Shown: positions 9,456-18,894, counted from the first letter of the stretch. The stretch is 64,000 nucleotides of DNA from Bacteroidaceae bacterium (GCA_024401275.1 JAKSLJ010000002.1:113132-177131); one strand, 5' to 3'. Numbers and translations: made by a program. The notes: generated by a model from the sequence alone, not told the origin.

Positions 9456-12350
9456 TTAGAGCTTTACGCTAACTACCTTGCCGCTATAGTCAACAGACTT
9501 CATCTGCTTTGCAGCGTTTGCTGAAGTCTCGCCCTTCTTCTGAAGGATGACATTGAACTTGCGGTTCTTGAGCTGACCAGGGAATGAACCCTTTGTGTCG
9601 CCGATTGTTACTGTCTTTGAAGCGTTGTCGTAAGAGATGAGGATTGTAGCGTACTTACCCTTTTCGTAGTTGTAGTTAGTACCCTCGTCCTCGTAGATCT
9701 CGAACTGACCGTTAGCGCCGTCGTAGATAGTGATAGTGATGACCTCGCCCTTTTTCTGGTCACTCCATTCCATATCCTCGCCCATAGGAAGGATAGCGCC
9801 TTCTGGTGCGAATACAGGGATTGACTCGTAAGGAGCATCAGCCTCGATAGTCTGACCACCAGCATAGAACTTGCCGTCGCGGATGTCATACCAACCCTTC
9901 TGCTTTGGAAGGTAAACTTCACGAGAGCGAGCGCCGTAGTAACCTACAGGACAAGCCATGAGCGATGGACCGAACATCCACTGATCCTTGATGTTCTCTA
10001 CATTCTTGTCGCCGTTGAAGTCCATTATGAGACCGCGCATCATTGTGTAGTCCTTGAAGTGTACCCAACCAGCCATAGAGTAGATGTAAGGCATCATGCG
10101 GTAGCGGAGCTTGTGGTACTTCACGATAGATTCGTAGCAAGGATGTCCCTGAGGAGCGATGTTCCAAACCTCACGGAGAGGCCACTGACCGTGAGCACGA
10201 TAGAGAGGGATGAAGCAGCCGAACTGGTTCCAGCGGTTCTGGAGTTCGCGCCATTCCTTGAGGTCTTCTGTCTCAACGCCTGTCTGGTCAAACTCACGCT
10301 GTGCAGCCTCGTAGCGCTTCTCTACGCAGAAACCACCCTGGTCCATACCCCACATTGGGAGACCAGCGAGAGAGTAGTTGATACCGGCAGTCATCTGAGC
10401 ACGCATATCTTCCCAACGAGTACCGATGTCGCCAGACCAAGTGGCAGTAGAGTAACGCTGCTCACCAGCGAAACCAGAACGAGTGAGGAGGAATACACGA
10501 GTATTGTTGTTTACAGAGCGCTGTCCGTTGTAGATAGCGTCAGCATTTACGATAGAATAAGCGTTGAAGTACTCTGTAGAAGAACCGAGAGCAGTAGGAC
10601 CACAGAGAGCCTTGCGATACCACATTGGCGTACAGTCGCGAACATTAGGCTCAGAAGCATCCATCCACCAAGCGTCGATGCCCTGCTTGTACTTTGTGTA
10701 GAGGTTGTCGTTCATCTGCTTCCAGAAGAGCTTGCGAGCGCCTGCTGAGTAAGCATCATAGAAAGAACCAACATAACCAGGACCTACCCAGTCCTTAATC
10801 TGGTCCTTAACAGCCTGACCGTACATCCAACCCTTAGCGTCGAGAGCCTTGTAGTTGTCTGTGTTGCAGTAGAACTTAGGCCAAACAGAGATCATGAAAC
10901 GACCGTTCATAGCGTGAACAGAGTCGAGCATAGCCTGTGGATTAGGGAAACGAGACTTCTCGAACTCATGGCTACCCCACTGATCCTCTGGCCAGTAGTT
11001 CCAGTCCTGAACGATAACATCGATTGGAATATGACGCTTGCGGAACTCGCCGAGAGTCTGCTCAATATCCTCTGAAGTCTTGTAACGCTCGCGTGACTGC
11101 CAGAAACCGTAAGACCACTTTGGATAAACAGAAGCCTTACCAGTAAGAGTACGATAGCCAGAGATAACCTCGTCAGCATTCTGACCAGCGATGAAGTAGT
11201 AGTCCATGTCGCGTGACATCTCGCTCCAGATGCTCATCATGCCCTGCTCCTTCTCTGTGCGAGGAGTAGCAGCACGGAGAGAACAGTAAGCAGCGCCTCC
11301 GTCTGGTTCCCACTCGATGCGGATAGGAGTCTTCTTGCCCTTCTTGAGGGCGCAAACGAACTTGTATGAGTTAGGGTTCCAAGCTGTACGCCAACGCTCA
11401 GTAACAACCTCCTTGTTGTCGATGAACATGCGAACATAGCCTGAATAGTAAGCGAGCCAACGATAGTTGCAGTCAACAGGTGACTCGATGAAACCTTCGA
11501 AAGTTACCTTTGAACCGTCGAGAGTGATCTCCTTTGGAAGACGGTCAAGTTCGAAAGCGTGGTCGTAATAAACAGAATCTTCTTCACGAACAACCTTCTT
11601 GCCCTTTGCATCCTTGTAAGTTACCGTAAGACCGCCACGAGAACCGCCACGGTTGTAAACCTTGAATGCCTTAGAGAGCTGCTGATAGTCATCAGGATTA
11701 CCCCAACGGCAGTAAGAGTAGCTGTCCCAAAGCACACCGTAGTTCTTGTTTGAAACCACGAAAGGAACACTCACCTTTGTGTTGTACTGGAAGAGTTCCT
11801 CGTTTACGCCCTTGTAGTTGATGTCCTCTGACTGGTGCTGACCGAGACCATAGAAAGCCTCGTCGTCAGGAGATTCGAAGAGAGCGTGCCATGTCCAAGC
11901 GTTGCGCTCCTTGTCTGTAAGTGTTCCTACGCCAACTTCGTTCTCAGGAACAGAAAAGCGCTTGAAGGTCTTGCCCTTTGCAGCCTCGTCGAGAAGAACT
12001 TTTCCGGAAGCGTCCTTGAAAGTGATGCGACCAGTCTGCTTGTCAACTACAGCCTGGACATTCTTTGCCTTTACGATTACGTTGTTGCCATCTTCTTCCA
12101 CAGTGTAGTTTGCCTTAGCCTTCTGTGGAACGATAATCAGGCTCTTCTTTGTTGGGAACTGAGCTTCAGGAGTAGCGACAACGCGGATGATGTTGTCGTT
12201 TACAACCTCCAGCTTTACGAGTTTTACAGCTTCGTCAGCCTGATTGTCCAGCTTCACAGTAATGCCGTTTGCCGACTTGCTGTAGTTTGCCGCATTGGCT
12301 ATTGAAACCGATGCAAGCAAGATTGCGGTTAGAAATGTTTTTATTTTCAT
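9456..12350 (-). CDS. Secreted GH31 glycosidase with PA14 insert
   Basis: Retaining alpha-glycosidase of family GH31 (alpha-glucosidase or alpha-xylosidase), 964 residues. A signal peptide (first 20 residues, ending ASVSIANA) sends it to the periplasm or surface. N-terminal beta-sandwich to about 235; an inserted PA14-like domain about 235-365 (YYSGYVRMFIDNKEVVTERW, IRIEWEPDGG); then the catalytic barrel. The expected nucleophile is D564 in WWMDASEPN and the acid/base D641 in WSGDIGTRW. Family knowledge: GH31 with this PA14 insert includes Bacteroides xyloglucan alpha-xylosidase, so xyloside specificity is plausible but unproven. It stands alone, divergent from the DUF4199 gene. No SusC/D neighbours. 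Confidence 0.93.
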   Translation of the reverse strand: MKIKTFLTAILLASVSIANAANYSKSANGITVKLDNQADEAVKLVKLEVVNDNIIRVVATPEAQFPTKKSLIIVPQKAKANYTVEEDGNNVIVKAKNVQAVVDKQTGRITFKDASGKVLLDEAAKGKTFKRFSVPENEVGVGTLTDKERNAWTWHALFESPDDEAFYGLGQHQSEDINYKGVNEELFQYNTKVSVPFVVSNKNYGVLWDSYSYCRWGNPDDYQQLSKAFKVYNRGGSRGGLTVTYKDAKGKKVVREEDSVYYDHAFELDRLPKEITLDGSKVTFEGFIESPVDCNYRWLAYYSGYVRMFIDNKEVVTERWRTAWNPNSYKFVCALKKGKKTPIRIEWEPDGGAAYCSLRAATPRTEKEQGMMSIWSEMSRDMDYYFIAGQNADEVISGYRTLTGKASVYPKWSYGFWQSRERYKTSEDIEQTLGEFRKRHIPIDVIVQDWNYWPEDQWGSHEFEKSRFPNPQAMLDSVHAMNGRFMISVWPKFYCNTDNYKALDAKGWMYGQAVKDQIKDWVGPGYVGSFYDAYSAGARKLFWKQMNDNLYTKYKQGIDAWWMDASEPNVRDCTPMWYRKALCGPTALGSSTEYFNAYSIVNADAIYNGQRSVNNNTRVFLLTRSGFAGEQRYSTATWSGDIGTRWEDMRAQMTAGINYSLAGLPMWGMDQGGFCVEKRYEAAQREFDQTGVETEDLKEWRELQNRWNQFGCFIPLYRAHGQWPLREVWNIAPQGHPCYESIVKYHKLRYRMMPYIYSMAGWVHFKDYTMMRGLIMDFNGDKNVENIKDQWMFGPSLMACPVGYYGARSREVYLPKQKGWYDIRDGKFYAGGQTIEADAPYESIPVFAPEGAILPMGEDMEWSDQKKGEVITITIYDGANGQFEIYEDEGTNYNYEKGKYATILISYDNASKTVTIGDTKGSFPGQLKNRKFNVILQKKGETSANAAKQMKSVDYSGKVVSVKL

Positions 12351-12392
12351 TATTAGAATAATTGGTTGCTATTGATATCTGATAGTTGGTTG

Positions 12393-12400
12393 CAAAGTTA
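12393..12400 (-). promoter_or_regulatory. -7 box for GH31 gene
   Basis: TAACTTTG on the minus strand, 43 bases upstream of the start codon, matches TAnnTTTG. No good TTTG lies at the -33 distance, so the promoter is incomplete or needs an activator. Confidence 0.45.
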
Positions 12401-12536
12401 CAAAAGTTTATTGAGAGTAGGAGAATTTTTGCTAAAAAAGTATCAATTGGCATCTAAATACCTTGCTTTTGGTCATTATTACTCTTGCAATAATCATTAA
12501 AAAGTGTGGAAAATGTTAAATTGTGTTGCAATTATT

Positions 12537-12566
12537 TTTGTATTATTTTCAATTTTAGTAACTTTG
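12537..12566 (+). promoter_or_regulatory. Promoter of the DUF4199 operon
   Basis: TTTG at 12537-12540 and TAACTTTG at 12559-12566, 18 bases apart (slightly shorter than the usual 19-21). 28 bases separate the -7 box from the start at 12595. Confidence 0.6.
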
Positions 12567-12594
12567 CCGCGATTATTATATTAATAAAGAACGC

Positions 12595-13146
12595 ATGACA
12601 TTAGAACAATATAAAGAACTAAAGTCCAAGGCTTCATTCGAAGGTTTTTATGTAGGTCTTCTGTGGCTCTTTTCTTTCGCGGCATTCGTGATGCAATTTT
12701 CCATTCCGAATCTCTCGCTGATATCCATGGGATCAGCAGCAGTTTCCGTTGTGTTGGTGATTGTAAGATTGAGGCGCCACCGTAATGAACACCTTGACGA
12801 ATTGCCATATTTCAAGGCCTTTATGTATAGCTTGCTGGTGTTTTTCTATGCTTCGCTGGTAATGGCACTCGGCCAATGGCTTTATTTCCAGTACATAGAC
12901 CAGGGATTCTTGATGCAGAGTTACATCAAACAGTTGGAAAGTCCTGAATTCAAGGAATTGATGAAAGGGGTGTCAGACTTGAAACCTGAGGATGTGAAAC
13001 TGATGCTTGAGGAAGTAGGCGAGCTTCGCGCGATAGATATTGCGATGCAGTTCCTTTCAACAAACATAGTGATAAGTGTTGTACTCTCAATGATAACAGC
13101 TTTTTTCTCTGCGGGCAAAGCAACTCTTCCGCTTGCAAAAAGATAA
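12595..13146 (+). CDS. DUF4199 membrane protein
   Basis: 183 residues with four predicted membrane segments: two near residues 20-60 (FYVGLLWLFSFAAFVMQF and MGSAAVSVVLVIVRL), one at about 80-97 and one near the C-terminus (ISVVLSMITAFFSAG). This is the DUF4199 pattern, common in Bacteroidetes next to a family 2 glycosyltransferase as here (29 bases apart, same strand). Function unknown; co-transcription suggests a role in envelope polysaccharide or lipid-linked sugar handling. Confidence 0.85.
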   Translation: MTLEQYKELKSKASFEGFYVGLLWLFSFAAFVMQFSIPNLSLISMGSAAVSVVLVIVRLRRHRNEHLDELPYFKAFMYSLLVFFYASLVMALGQWLYFQYIDQGFLMQSYIKQLESPEFKELMKGVSDLKPEDVKLMLEEVGELRAIDIAMQFLSTNIVISVVLSMITAFFSAGKATLPLAKR

Positions 13147-13175
13147 ATCAAAACAAGAAAATATAAATTCTAGAT

Positions 13176-14135
13176 ATGGATATTTCGGTAATTGTTCCAC
13201 TATATAACGAAGACGAATCACTTCCAGAACTCCACAAGTGGATTGCGAGAGTGATGAAGGAAAACAATTTCACTTACGAGATAATCTTTGTGAACGACGG
13301 TTCTACAGATCACTCTTGGGAAGTGATAGAAAGACTTTCCAAAGAGAATGAGGAAGTCCGTGGCATTAAGTTCCGCCGTAATTATGGTAAGTCGCCAGCT
13401 CTCTACTGTGGCTTCAAGGAAGCTAAGGGAAATGTCGTGATTACGATGGACGCTGACCTTCAAGATTCTCCAGACGAGATTCCTGAACTTTATCGCATGA
13501 TAACTGAAGATGGTTATGATCTGGTTTCTGGCTATAAGCAGAACCGCAAGCAGGGCGATCCGCTTTCAAAGACCATACCGACAAAGCTCTTCAATGCTAC
13601 GGCTCGTAAGGTTAGCGGCATAAAAAATCTGCATGACTTCAACTGTGGTTTGAAAGCTTACCGCTCTGAGGTGGTGAAGAACATTGAGGTTTATGGCGAG
13701 ATGCACCGCTATATTCCTTATCTTGCAAAGAATGCTGGTTTCTCAAAGATTGGCGAAAAACCTGTACACCATCAAGCAAGAAAGTTCGGAACTTCAAAGT
13801 TCATGGGATGGAATCGCTTCGTGAACGGCTATCTTGACCTCATCACGCTGTGGTTCCTTGACAGTTTTGGAAGAAAGCCTATGCATGTTTTCGGCTTCAT
13901 CGGAACGCTTGTATTCATGATAGGTTTCATTTCAGCCTTCATTCTTGGAGCAAACAAGATTTATTGCCTTGCTGCAGACATTCCTGCTCGCTTGGTGACT
14001 GATTCTCCATATTTCTACATCGCTCTAACTATGATGATGATTGGCACGCAGCTCTTCCTTGCAGGTTTCATCGGTGACCTTATCAGCCGTAACTCGGAAG
14101 GAAGAAATGACTACCAGATTGAGAAGACTGTTTAA
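13176..14135 (+). CDS. Family 2 glycosyltransferase, DPM1/GtrB type
   Basis: Membrane-bound glycosyltransferase, 319 residues. GT-A fold with VIVPLYNEDESL at the start, VNDGSTD, and the metal-binding MDADLQDSPDEIP. Two C-terminal membrane helices (HVFGFIGTLVFMIGFISAFI and FYIALTMMMIGTQLFLAGFI). By family it moves a sugar from a nucleotide donor to a lipid carrier such as undecaprenyl phosphate. The sugar cannot be read from the sequence. Confidence 0.93.
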   Translation: MDISVIVPLYNEDESLPELHKWIARVMKENNFTYEIIFVNDGSTDHSWEVIERLSKENEEVRGIKFRRNYGKSPALYCGFKEAKGNVVITMDADLQDSPDEIPELYRMITEDGYDLVSGYKQNRKQGDPLSKTIPTKLFNATARKVSGIKNLHDFNCGLKAYRSEVVKNIEVYGEMHRYIPYLAKNAGFSKIGEKPVHHQARKFGTSKFMGWNRFVNGYLDLITLWFLDSFGRKPMHVFGFIGTLVFMIGFISAFILGANKIYCLAADIPARLVTDSPYFYIALTMMMIGTQLFLAGFIGDLISRNSEGRNDYQIEKTV

Positions 14136-14184
14136 GATGAGATAATTAAATTTATAATAAAAAGGGTAAAAGATTTAAGACTAA

Positions 14185-14664
14185 GTGAATTTCAGAACTC
14201 TCATATTATTTTTCTCCGTAATGGTGGGACTTGCTGCCTGCACTTCAATAGAGTGCCCGATGAACAGTCATGTCTTTGCCAATTATGGTTTTTATATTAA
14301 CGGAGATACGGCAGTTGCAATAAATGGGCTGACTGTTACCACAACCCGTAATGACGGAAACGACACGACTCTCGTAAACAAACTGTCTGGCTCGCATAAT
14401 GTTACGCTGCCAATGAGTTTTATTCATGACACAGATACGCTTCGTTTCACTCTTGCCGACGAAACAGGCGAGCAAACTGATGTTATGCATGTGAAGAAAA
14501 CGAACGAGATGCATTTTGAATCGGTAGAATGTGGAGCAAATTATTTCCACAAGATACTCTCTATAGAAACAACTCACAACTTTATTGACTCGGTTGTTAT
14601 AAAAAAAGACAATGTAAACTATGACGCTACTGAAGAACATGTACACATTTACCTCAAACGCTAA
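14185..14664 (+). CDS. DUF6452-like lipoprotein
   Basis: 159 residues beginning with a GTG start codon. Signal sequence with lipobox LAAC (LFFSVMVGLAACTSIECP), so a lipid-anchored outer-membrane or periplasmic protein. Short beta-rich body with conserved-looking CP and ECGANYFHK. Matches the DUF6452 pattern as I recall it. The next gene (DUF6048-like) starts inside its 3' end, a pairing seen in other Bacteroidetes. Confidence 0.8.
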   Translation: MNFRTLILFFSVMVGLAACTSIECPMNSHVFANYGFYINGDTAVAINGLTVTTTRNDGNDTTLVNKLSGSHNVTLPMSFIHDTDTLRFTLADETGEQTDVMHVKKTNEMHFESVECGANYFHKILSIETTHNFIDSVVIKKDNVNYDATEEHVHIYLKR

Positions 14665-15577
14665 GCATAGTTTCCGTTGCTTATTGGCTTTTGTTGTCAG
14701 TCTATTTCTGTTCTCTGCAGAGAGTTCAGCGCAGAAATATGTTGAAACAGAAGTTGCAAAAGAGAAGGCTGCAAAGTTGGCTGCCGAGAAGGCAAATCGC
14801 CCCAAGAAACTAGTTTATGCTGTGGAAAAGAAAAATATCCTCCAGAAGTTTCTTGAGGATTCTACGGCTGTGATAAATGGCATTCAGGTAAATGCAGACC
14901 TTGTTGGTCCTGTCCAGTCTTTGCTTTCTGATAAAAAATACTATGAGCTGGGCGCAAGAATCAGCATAAAGGATAGAATATTTCCAGCCATCGAACTTGG
15001 TTATGGAAATACAGATTACAACGATGTTGAGTCAGGAACCTTCTACAATTGTGGAGGTGTGTACGGAAGACTTGGTTTCGACTTTAATGTGATGAAGAAT
15101 AAGCATGATGACTACAAGCTTTTCCTTGGAGCTCGCGCGGCTTATTCAAACTTCAAATACGACCTTTCCATTCCTGATGCTGTGGATCCAGTTTGGGGTG
15201 GTAATGCAGAATACAAAATAACCGATGCTTCTTGTAACTATCTTTGGCTTGAAGTCCTTGCGGGTGTAGATGCTAGAATAATAGGTCCTGTTCATCTCGG
15301 ATGGACTATGCGATACAAAAGAAAGCTGCATAGCGGTTATGATGGTATTGACAAGGCTTGGTATGTGCCAGGTTATGGTAACGACGACACATCGGGTTTT
15401 GGAGCAACTTTTACGGTAGGTGTTGAAATCTTCGACATGTTCCACAAGAAGAAAGCCAGTAAGGTTGATGCTATCCTGAATGAACTTGACAATTTAGGCA
15501 ATAATGAGTCAATTACCCCAAAAGCTGATGAAAATAAAACTCCGGAACAGAATGCTGTAATAGAAGAAATAAAATAA
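14639..15577 (+). CDS. DUF6048-like outer-membrane protein
   Basis: 312 residues from ATG 14639; an in-frame ATG at 14621 would add six residues. Signal peptide ending near SSAQ, then alternating hydrophobic strands ending in aromatic residues (YYELGARISIKD, FPAIELGYGNTDY, VYGRLGFDFNV), consistent with a beta-barrel. The charged tail NELDNLGNNESITPK... is probably periplasmic. It overlaps the DUF6452 gene by 26 bases, suggesting translational coupling and a joint lipoprotein-barrel function. No known activity. Confidence 0.8.
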   Translation: MYTFTSNAKHSFRCLLAFVVSLFLFSAESSAQKYVETEVAKEKAAKLAAEKANRPKKLVYAVEKKNILQKFLEDSTAVINGIQVNADLVGPVQSLLSDKKYYELGARISIKDRIFPAIELGYGNTDYNDVESGTFYNCGGVYGRLGFDFNVMKNKHDDYKLFLGARAAYSNFKYDLSIPDAVDPVWGGNAEYKITDASCNYLWLEVLAGVDARIIGPVHLGWTMRYKRKLHSGYDGIDKAWYVPGYGNDDTSGFGATFTVGVEIFDMFHKKKASKVDAILNELDNLGNNESITPKADENKTPEQNAVIEEIK

Positions 15578-15582
15578 AAACG

Positions 15583-16599
15583 ATGAACAAGAAGAACGTA
15601 ATAAAAACATTATTCCTTGTGGTGACTCTTTCTGCCATTTGCTTGCGAATGTGCAATGGTGGTGGAAAGATGACTTATTTGTCGAATCAAGGAAGTGTTT
15701 TTGGTACTACATATAGCATAACTTACGAGTGGACAGAAGATTTGTCTGCCGAGATTCAGCAGACTATGAAGGATGTAGATTTCTCGCTTTCTCCTTTTAA
15801 TGATTCTTCCGTCATTACTCAGATTAACAACAATAAGGAAATTGCGCTTGACAAACACTTTGTGAAGGTTTTCGAGACAGCCATGAATGTTTCCGAAGAC
15901 ACAGACGGCGCGTTTGATATAACCGTAGCTCCTTTGGTTAATGCTTGGGGCTTTGGTTTCAAGACAAAGCAAATGCCAGGACAGGAACAGGTAGATAGCC
16001 TTCTTCAGCTTGTAGGTTACAAGAAGGTGAAGATGGAAAACGGCAAGGTGGTCAAGGAGAATCCTAACACTATGCTTGACTGTTCTGCTATAGCAAAAGG
16101 TTATGGCGTAGATGCTGTAGCTGATATGTTGACAGAAAAAGGCGTGAAGAATTTCATGGTTGAGATAGGAGGCGAAGTTGTAACTAAAGGCTTAAACTCA
16201 AGGAACTCGGCATGGAAAATTGGTATCGTAGAACCAACCGACGATTCTCTCAGCATCGGAAATGAGGTAAAAGAGGTTCTTGAGGTTCAGGACATGGCTA
16301 TGGCAACAAGCGGAAACTACCGTAAGTTCTATGTAAAAGATGGTAAGAAATACGCTCACACCATAGATCCAAAATCAGGTTATCCTGTTCAGCACAACAT
16401 TCTTTCTGCTACAGTTCTCGGACCTACTTGTACCATCTGCGATGCTTATGCGACCTCGTTCATGGTTGTAGGCTTGGAGGAAGCAAAGAAAGTTCTTGAC
16501 CGTCATCCGGAACTTATGGCTTACCTAATATATAATAATGACAAAGGCGAAAATAAGGTATGGTATTCGCCAAAGCTAAAGAAGCTTCTCGGCAAATAA
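15583..16599 (+). CDS. apbE: FAD:protein FMN transferase (ApbE)
   Basis: Attaches FMN covalently to threonine or serine of exported flavoproteins such as Nqr/Rnf subunits. 338 residues, N-terminal hydrophobic export segment (IKTLFLVVTLSAICL). Family motifs visible: DVDFSLSPFNDSS, DCSAIAKGYGVDAVA, GGEV, HTIDPKSGYPV and DAYATSFMVVGLEEA (metal/FAD-binding region). Starts 5 bases after the DUF6048 gene, so in the same transcript. Exported placement agrees with the periplasmic role of ApbE. Confidence 0.93.
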   Translation: MNKKNVIKTLFLVVTLSAICLRMCNGGGKMTYLSNQGSVFGTTYSITYEWTEDLSAEIQQTMKDVDFSLSPFNDSSVITQINNNKEIALDKHFVKVFETAMNVSEDTDGAFDITVAPLVNAWGFGFKTKQMPGQEQVDSLLQLVGYKKVKMENGKVVKENPNTMLDCSAIAKGYGVDAVADMLTEKGVKNFMVEIGGEVVTKGLNSRNSAWKIGIVEPTDDSLSIGNEVKEVLEVQDMAMATSGNYRKFYVKDGKKYAHTIDPKSGYPVQHNILSATVLGPTCTICDAYATSFMVVGLEEAKKVLDRHPELMAYLIYNNDKGENKVWYSPKLKKLLGK

Positions 16600-16666
16600 A
16601 AGCCCCATAGCGCCCAGTGCTTAAAATTCCCCTCGAGTCCGAAGCGTAAAATAGATCCTCCCTCGA

Positions 16667-16695
16667 GCCCCTGTGCCGGAAGCGTCAGCTTCTGG
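16667..16695 (+). repeat. Dispersed palindromic element, intergenic copy
   Basis: GCCCCTGTG then CCGGAAGC-GTCA-GCTTCTGG, a hairpin with 8-base arms (one G/T pair). The same sequence occurs inside two genes at 25966-25994 and 39741-39769. A partial second copy (CCTCGAG...CCGAAGCGT, 16631-16646) lies just upstream and shares the CCTCGAG flank at 16661-16667. Confidence 0.8.
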
Positions 16696-16724
16696 TCTTA
16701 AACAAAAATAATCAAACCCAAAAT

Positions 16725-18830
16725 ATGAGTAATCCTTTTTTCAAGAAATTCAATACTCCCCACGAAACATATCCTTTCAACGAGATAAAGTTCGAACATT
16801 ACGAAGAGGCTTTCATGGAAGGAATGCGCCGCGAAAAAGAGCGCATGGAGAGAATAATAAATAATCCGGAAACACCAACTTTCTGGAACACAATTGTTAT
16901 TGTGGAGGAAGAGGAAGACGAATACTATGATCTTCTTGATAATGTTGAAACGGTCTTCGGCAATCTGATGAGTGCCGAGACAAACGACGAAATGGAAGAA
17001 CTTGCGGAAAAACTTCAGCCGCTTCTCACACAACATTCAAACGACATCTCGCTCAATCCGAAACTCTTTGAACGAATCAAATACATCTACCACAACCACG
17101 AGCCCCTTACTGACGAGGAAGAGCGTCTTCTCAAGGACACATACGAAGGATTTGTTCGTAGTGGTGCTCTTCTTGATGAAGCTGGAAAAGATAAGCTCCG
17201 CGCTCTTACGGAAGAAGCTGGTCTTCTAGGCTTGAAGTTCTCAGAGAATCTACGCAAGGAGAAGAAGGCTTTCGTCCTTCATATTACAGACGAGAAAGAC
17301 CTTGCCGGCTTGAAGGAACACGACATCGAGATGGCTAAGGCAACGGCAAAGGAGAAGAAACTCGATGGTTGGGTGTTCACGCTAGACGGTCCTTCTTACG
17401 GTCCTTTCATGTCTCATGCCGACAACCGAGAGCTTCGTAAGCAGATGTACATGGCTTACAATACTCTCTGCATCAAGGACAACGAATACAACAACCTTGA
17501 GATATGCAAGCGCATCGTGAACATCCGCCTCGAACTTGCCAATCTTCTTGGCTATAAGTCATACGCAGATTATGTCATGGTTCATCGTATGGCAGGCACT
17601 ACAAAGAAGGTAAACGAATTCCTCAAGACTCTCAAAAACGCTTATAAGAGTGCTGGATTTGCTGACGCGAAGGAAATACGCGAATATGCTCGCAAGCGCA
17701 ACAAAGACCGCAAGTTCAAGCTTGAGCCTTGGGATTTCAGCTATTATTCTCATCATCTTCAGAAGGAAAAGTACAACATAGAGTCTGACATGTTCCGACC
17801 TTACTTGAAACTTGAGAATGTTATTGACGGCGTTTTCGGTTTGGCAAATCGTCTTTACGGCATCACTTTCAAGGAGAATCCTGATATTCAGGTTTATCAT
17901 CCCGATGTGAAAGCTTACGACGTGATAGACAAAGACGGCAGTTTCCTTGCTGTTTTCTATGCCGACTTCTTCCCACGCGACGGCAAGCAAGGTGGCGCTT
18001 GGATGACTGAATACAACTGCCAATGGATAAGTCATAAGGGCGTTAACCATCGTCCACATGTTTCCGTTGTCATGAACTTCACAAAACCAACGGAAGACAA
18101 ACCTTCGCTCCTTACACTTGGCGAGGTAGAAACCTTCCTTCATGAGTTTGGTCATTCGCTTCACGGCATGTTCGCCAACACTCGTTTCGGCGCTATGTCC
18201 GGCACAAGTGTTTATTGGGATTTTGTGGAACTCCCATCGCAAATTATGGAGAACTACACAGCAAACCGCAAGTTCCTTAACACGTTTGCTTTCCACTATA
18301 AGACCGGAAAAACAGTTCCGGCGACACTTCTCAATCGCCTGAAGAAAACAAAGCATTACCTTGCTGCCTACAGCTGTATGCGTCAGGTTTCTTTCGGACT
18401 TCTCGACATGGCTTTCCATTCTATAAAGAAGCCGTTCGACAAGGAGATAATGCCTTTTGAACATGATGCTTGGAAGAGTGCCTTGATCCTTCCGCAGGTT
18501 CCTGGTACTTGTATGACATCTCAGTTCTCGCACATCATGGCTGGCGGTTATTCCGCAGGATACTACAGCTACAAGTGGGCGGAAGTGCTTGAGGCAGATG
18601 CGTTTAGCGTGTTCAAGGAGAAGGGAATCTTCAATACAGAAGTGGCACAATCCTTCCGCGACAACATTCTTTCTAAAGGTGGCACGAAAGATCCGATGGA
18701 ACTTTATATTGCTTTCCGTGGAAAAGAGCCAACCATAGATGCTCTCCTGAAGCGCAACGGCATTAAGCCTATAAAGAAAGCAAATAAGCCGCTAAAGAAA
18801 ACCAACAAGACAACTAAGAAAGCAAAGTAA
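16725..18830 (+). CDS. M3 family zinc metallopeptidase (Dcp/oligopeptidase A type)
   Basis: Cytoplasmic thimet-type peptidase, 701 residues, degrading short peptides. Zinc motif HEFGHSLHGMF (HExxH) with the downstream glutamate expected in the SGTSVYWDFVELPSQ segment. No signal peptide. Typical C-terminal M3 motifs ILPQVPGTCMTSQFSHIMAG and YSYKWAEVLEADAF. Dcp and OpdA cannot be separated with confidence by eye. Lysine-rich tail after residue 675. Its stop codon is part of an imperfect tandem repeat. Confidence 0.92.
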   Translation: MSNPFFKKFNTPHETYPFNEIKFEHYEEAFMEGMRREKERMERIINNPETPTFWNTIVIVEEEEDEYYDLLDNVETVFGNLMSAETNDEMEELAEKLQPLLTQHSNDISLNPKLFERIKYIYHNHEPLTDEEERLLKDTYEGFVRSGALLDEAGKDKLRALTEEAGLLGLKFSENLRKEKKAFVLHITDEKDLAGLKEHDIEMAKATAKEKKLDGWVFTLDGPSYGPFMSHADNRELRKQMYMAYNTLCIKDNEYNNLEICKRIVNIRLELANLLGYKSYADYVMVHRMAGTTKKVNEFLKTLKNAYKSAGFADAKEIREYARKRNKDRKFKLEPWDFSYYSHHLQKEKYNIESDMFRPYLKLENVIDGVFGLANRLYGITFKENPDIQVYHPDVKAYDVIDKDGSFLAVFYADFFPRDGKQGGAWMTEYNCQWISHKGVNHRPHVSVVMNFTKPTEDKPSLLTLGEVETFLHEFGHSLHGMFANTRFGAMSGTSVYWDFVELPSQIMENYTANRKFLNTFAFHYKTGKTVPATLLNRLKKTKHYLAAYSCMRQVSFGLLDMAFHSIKKPFDKEIMPFEHDAWKSALILPQVPGTCMTSQFSHIMAGGYSAGYYSYKWAEVLEADAFSVFKEKGIFNTEVAQSFRDNILSKGGTKDPMELYIAFRGKEPTIDALLKRNGIKPIKKANKPLKKTNKTTKKAK

Positions 18831-18894
18831 CAGTATAAGGAGAAAAAACTCCTTATAAGCTTAGTAACAGCAAAAGGAATAACTCCTTAGAAGC
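18827..18894 (+). repeat. Stop-anchored imperfect repeat after the M3 peptidase
   Basis: Two copies of GTAACAG-nA-nAAGGA...AACTCCTTA-nAAGC begin at 18827 and 18864 (offset 37). The first contains the TAA stop of the peptidase gene. Copy 1 forms a perfect hairpin, ATAAGGAG/CTCCTTAT at 18835-18856. Confidence 0.7.
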
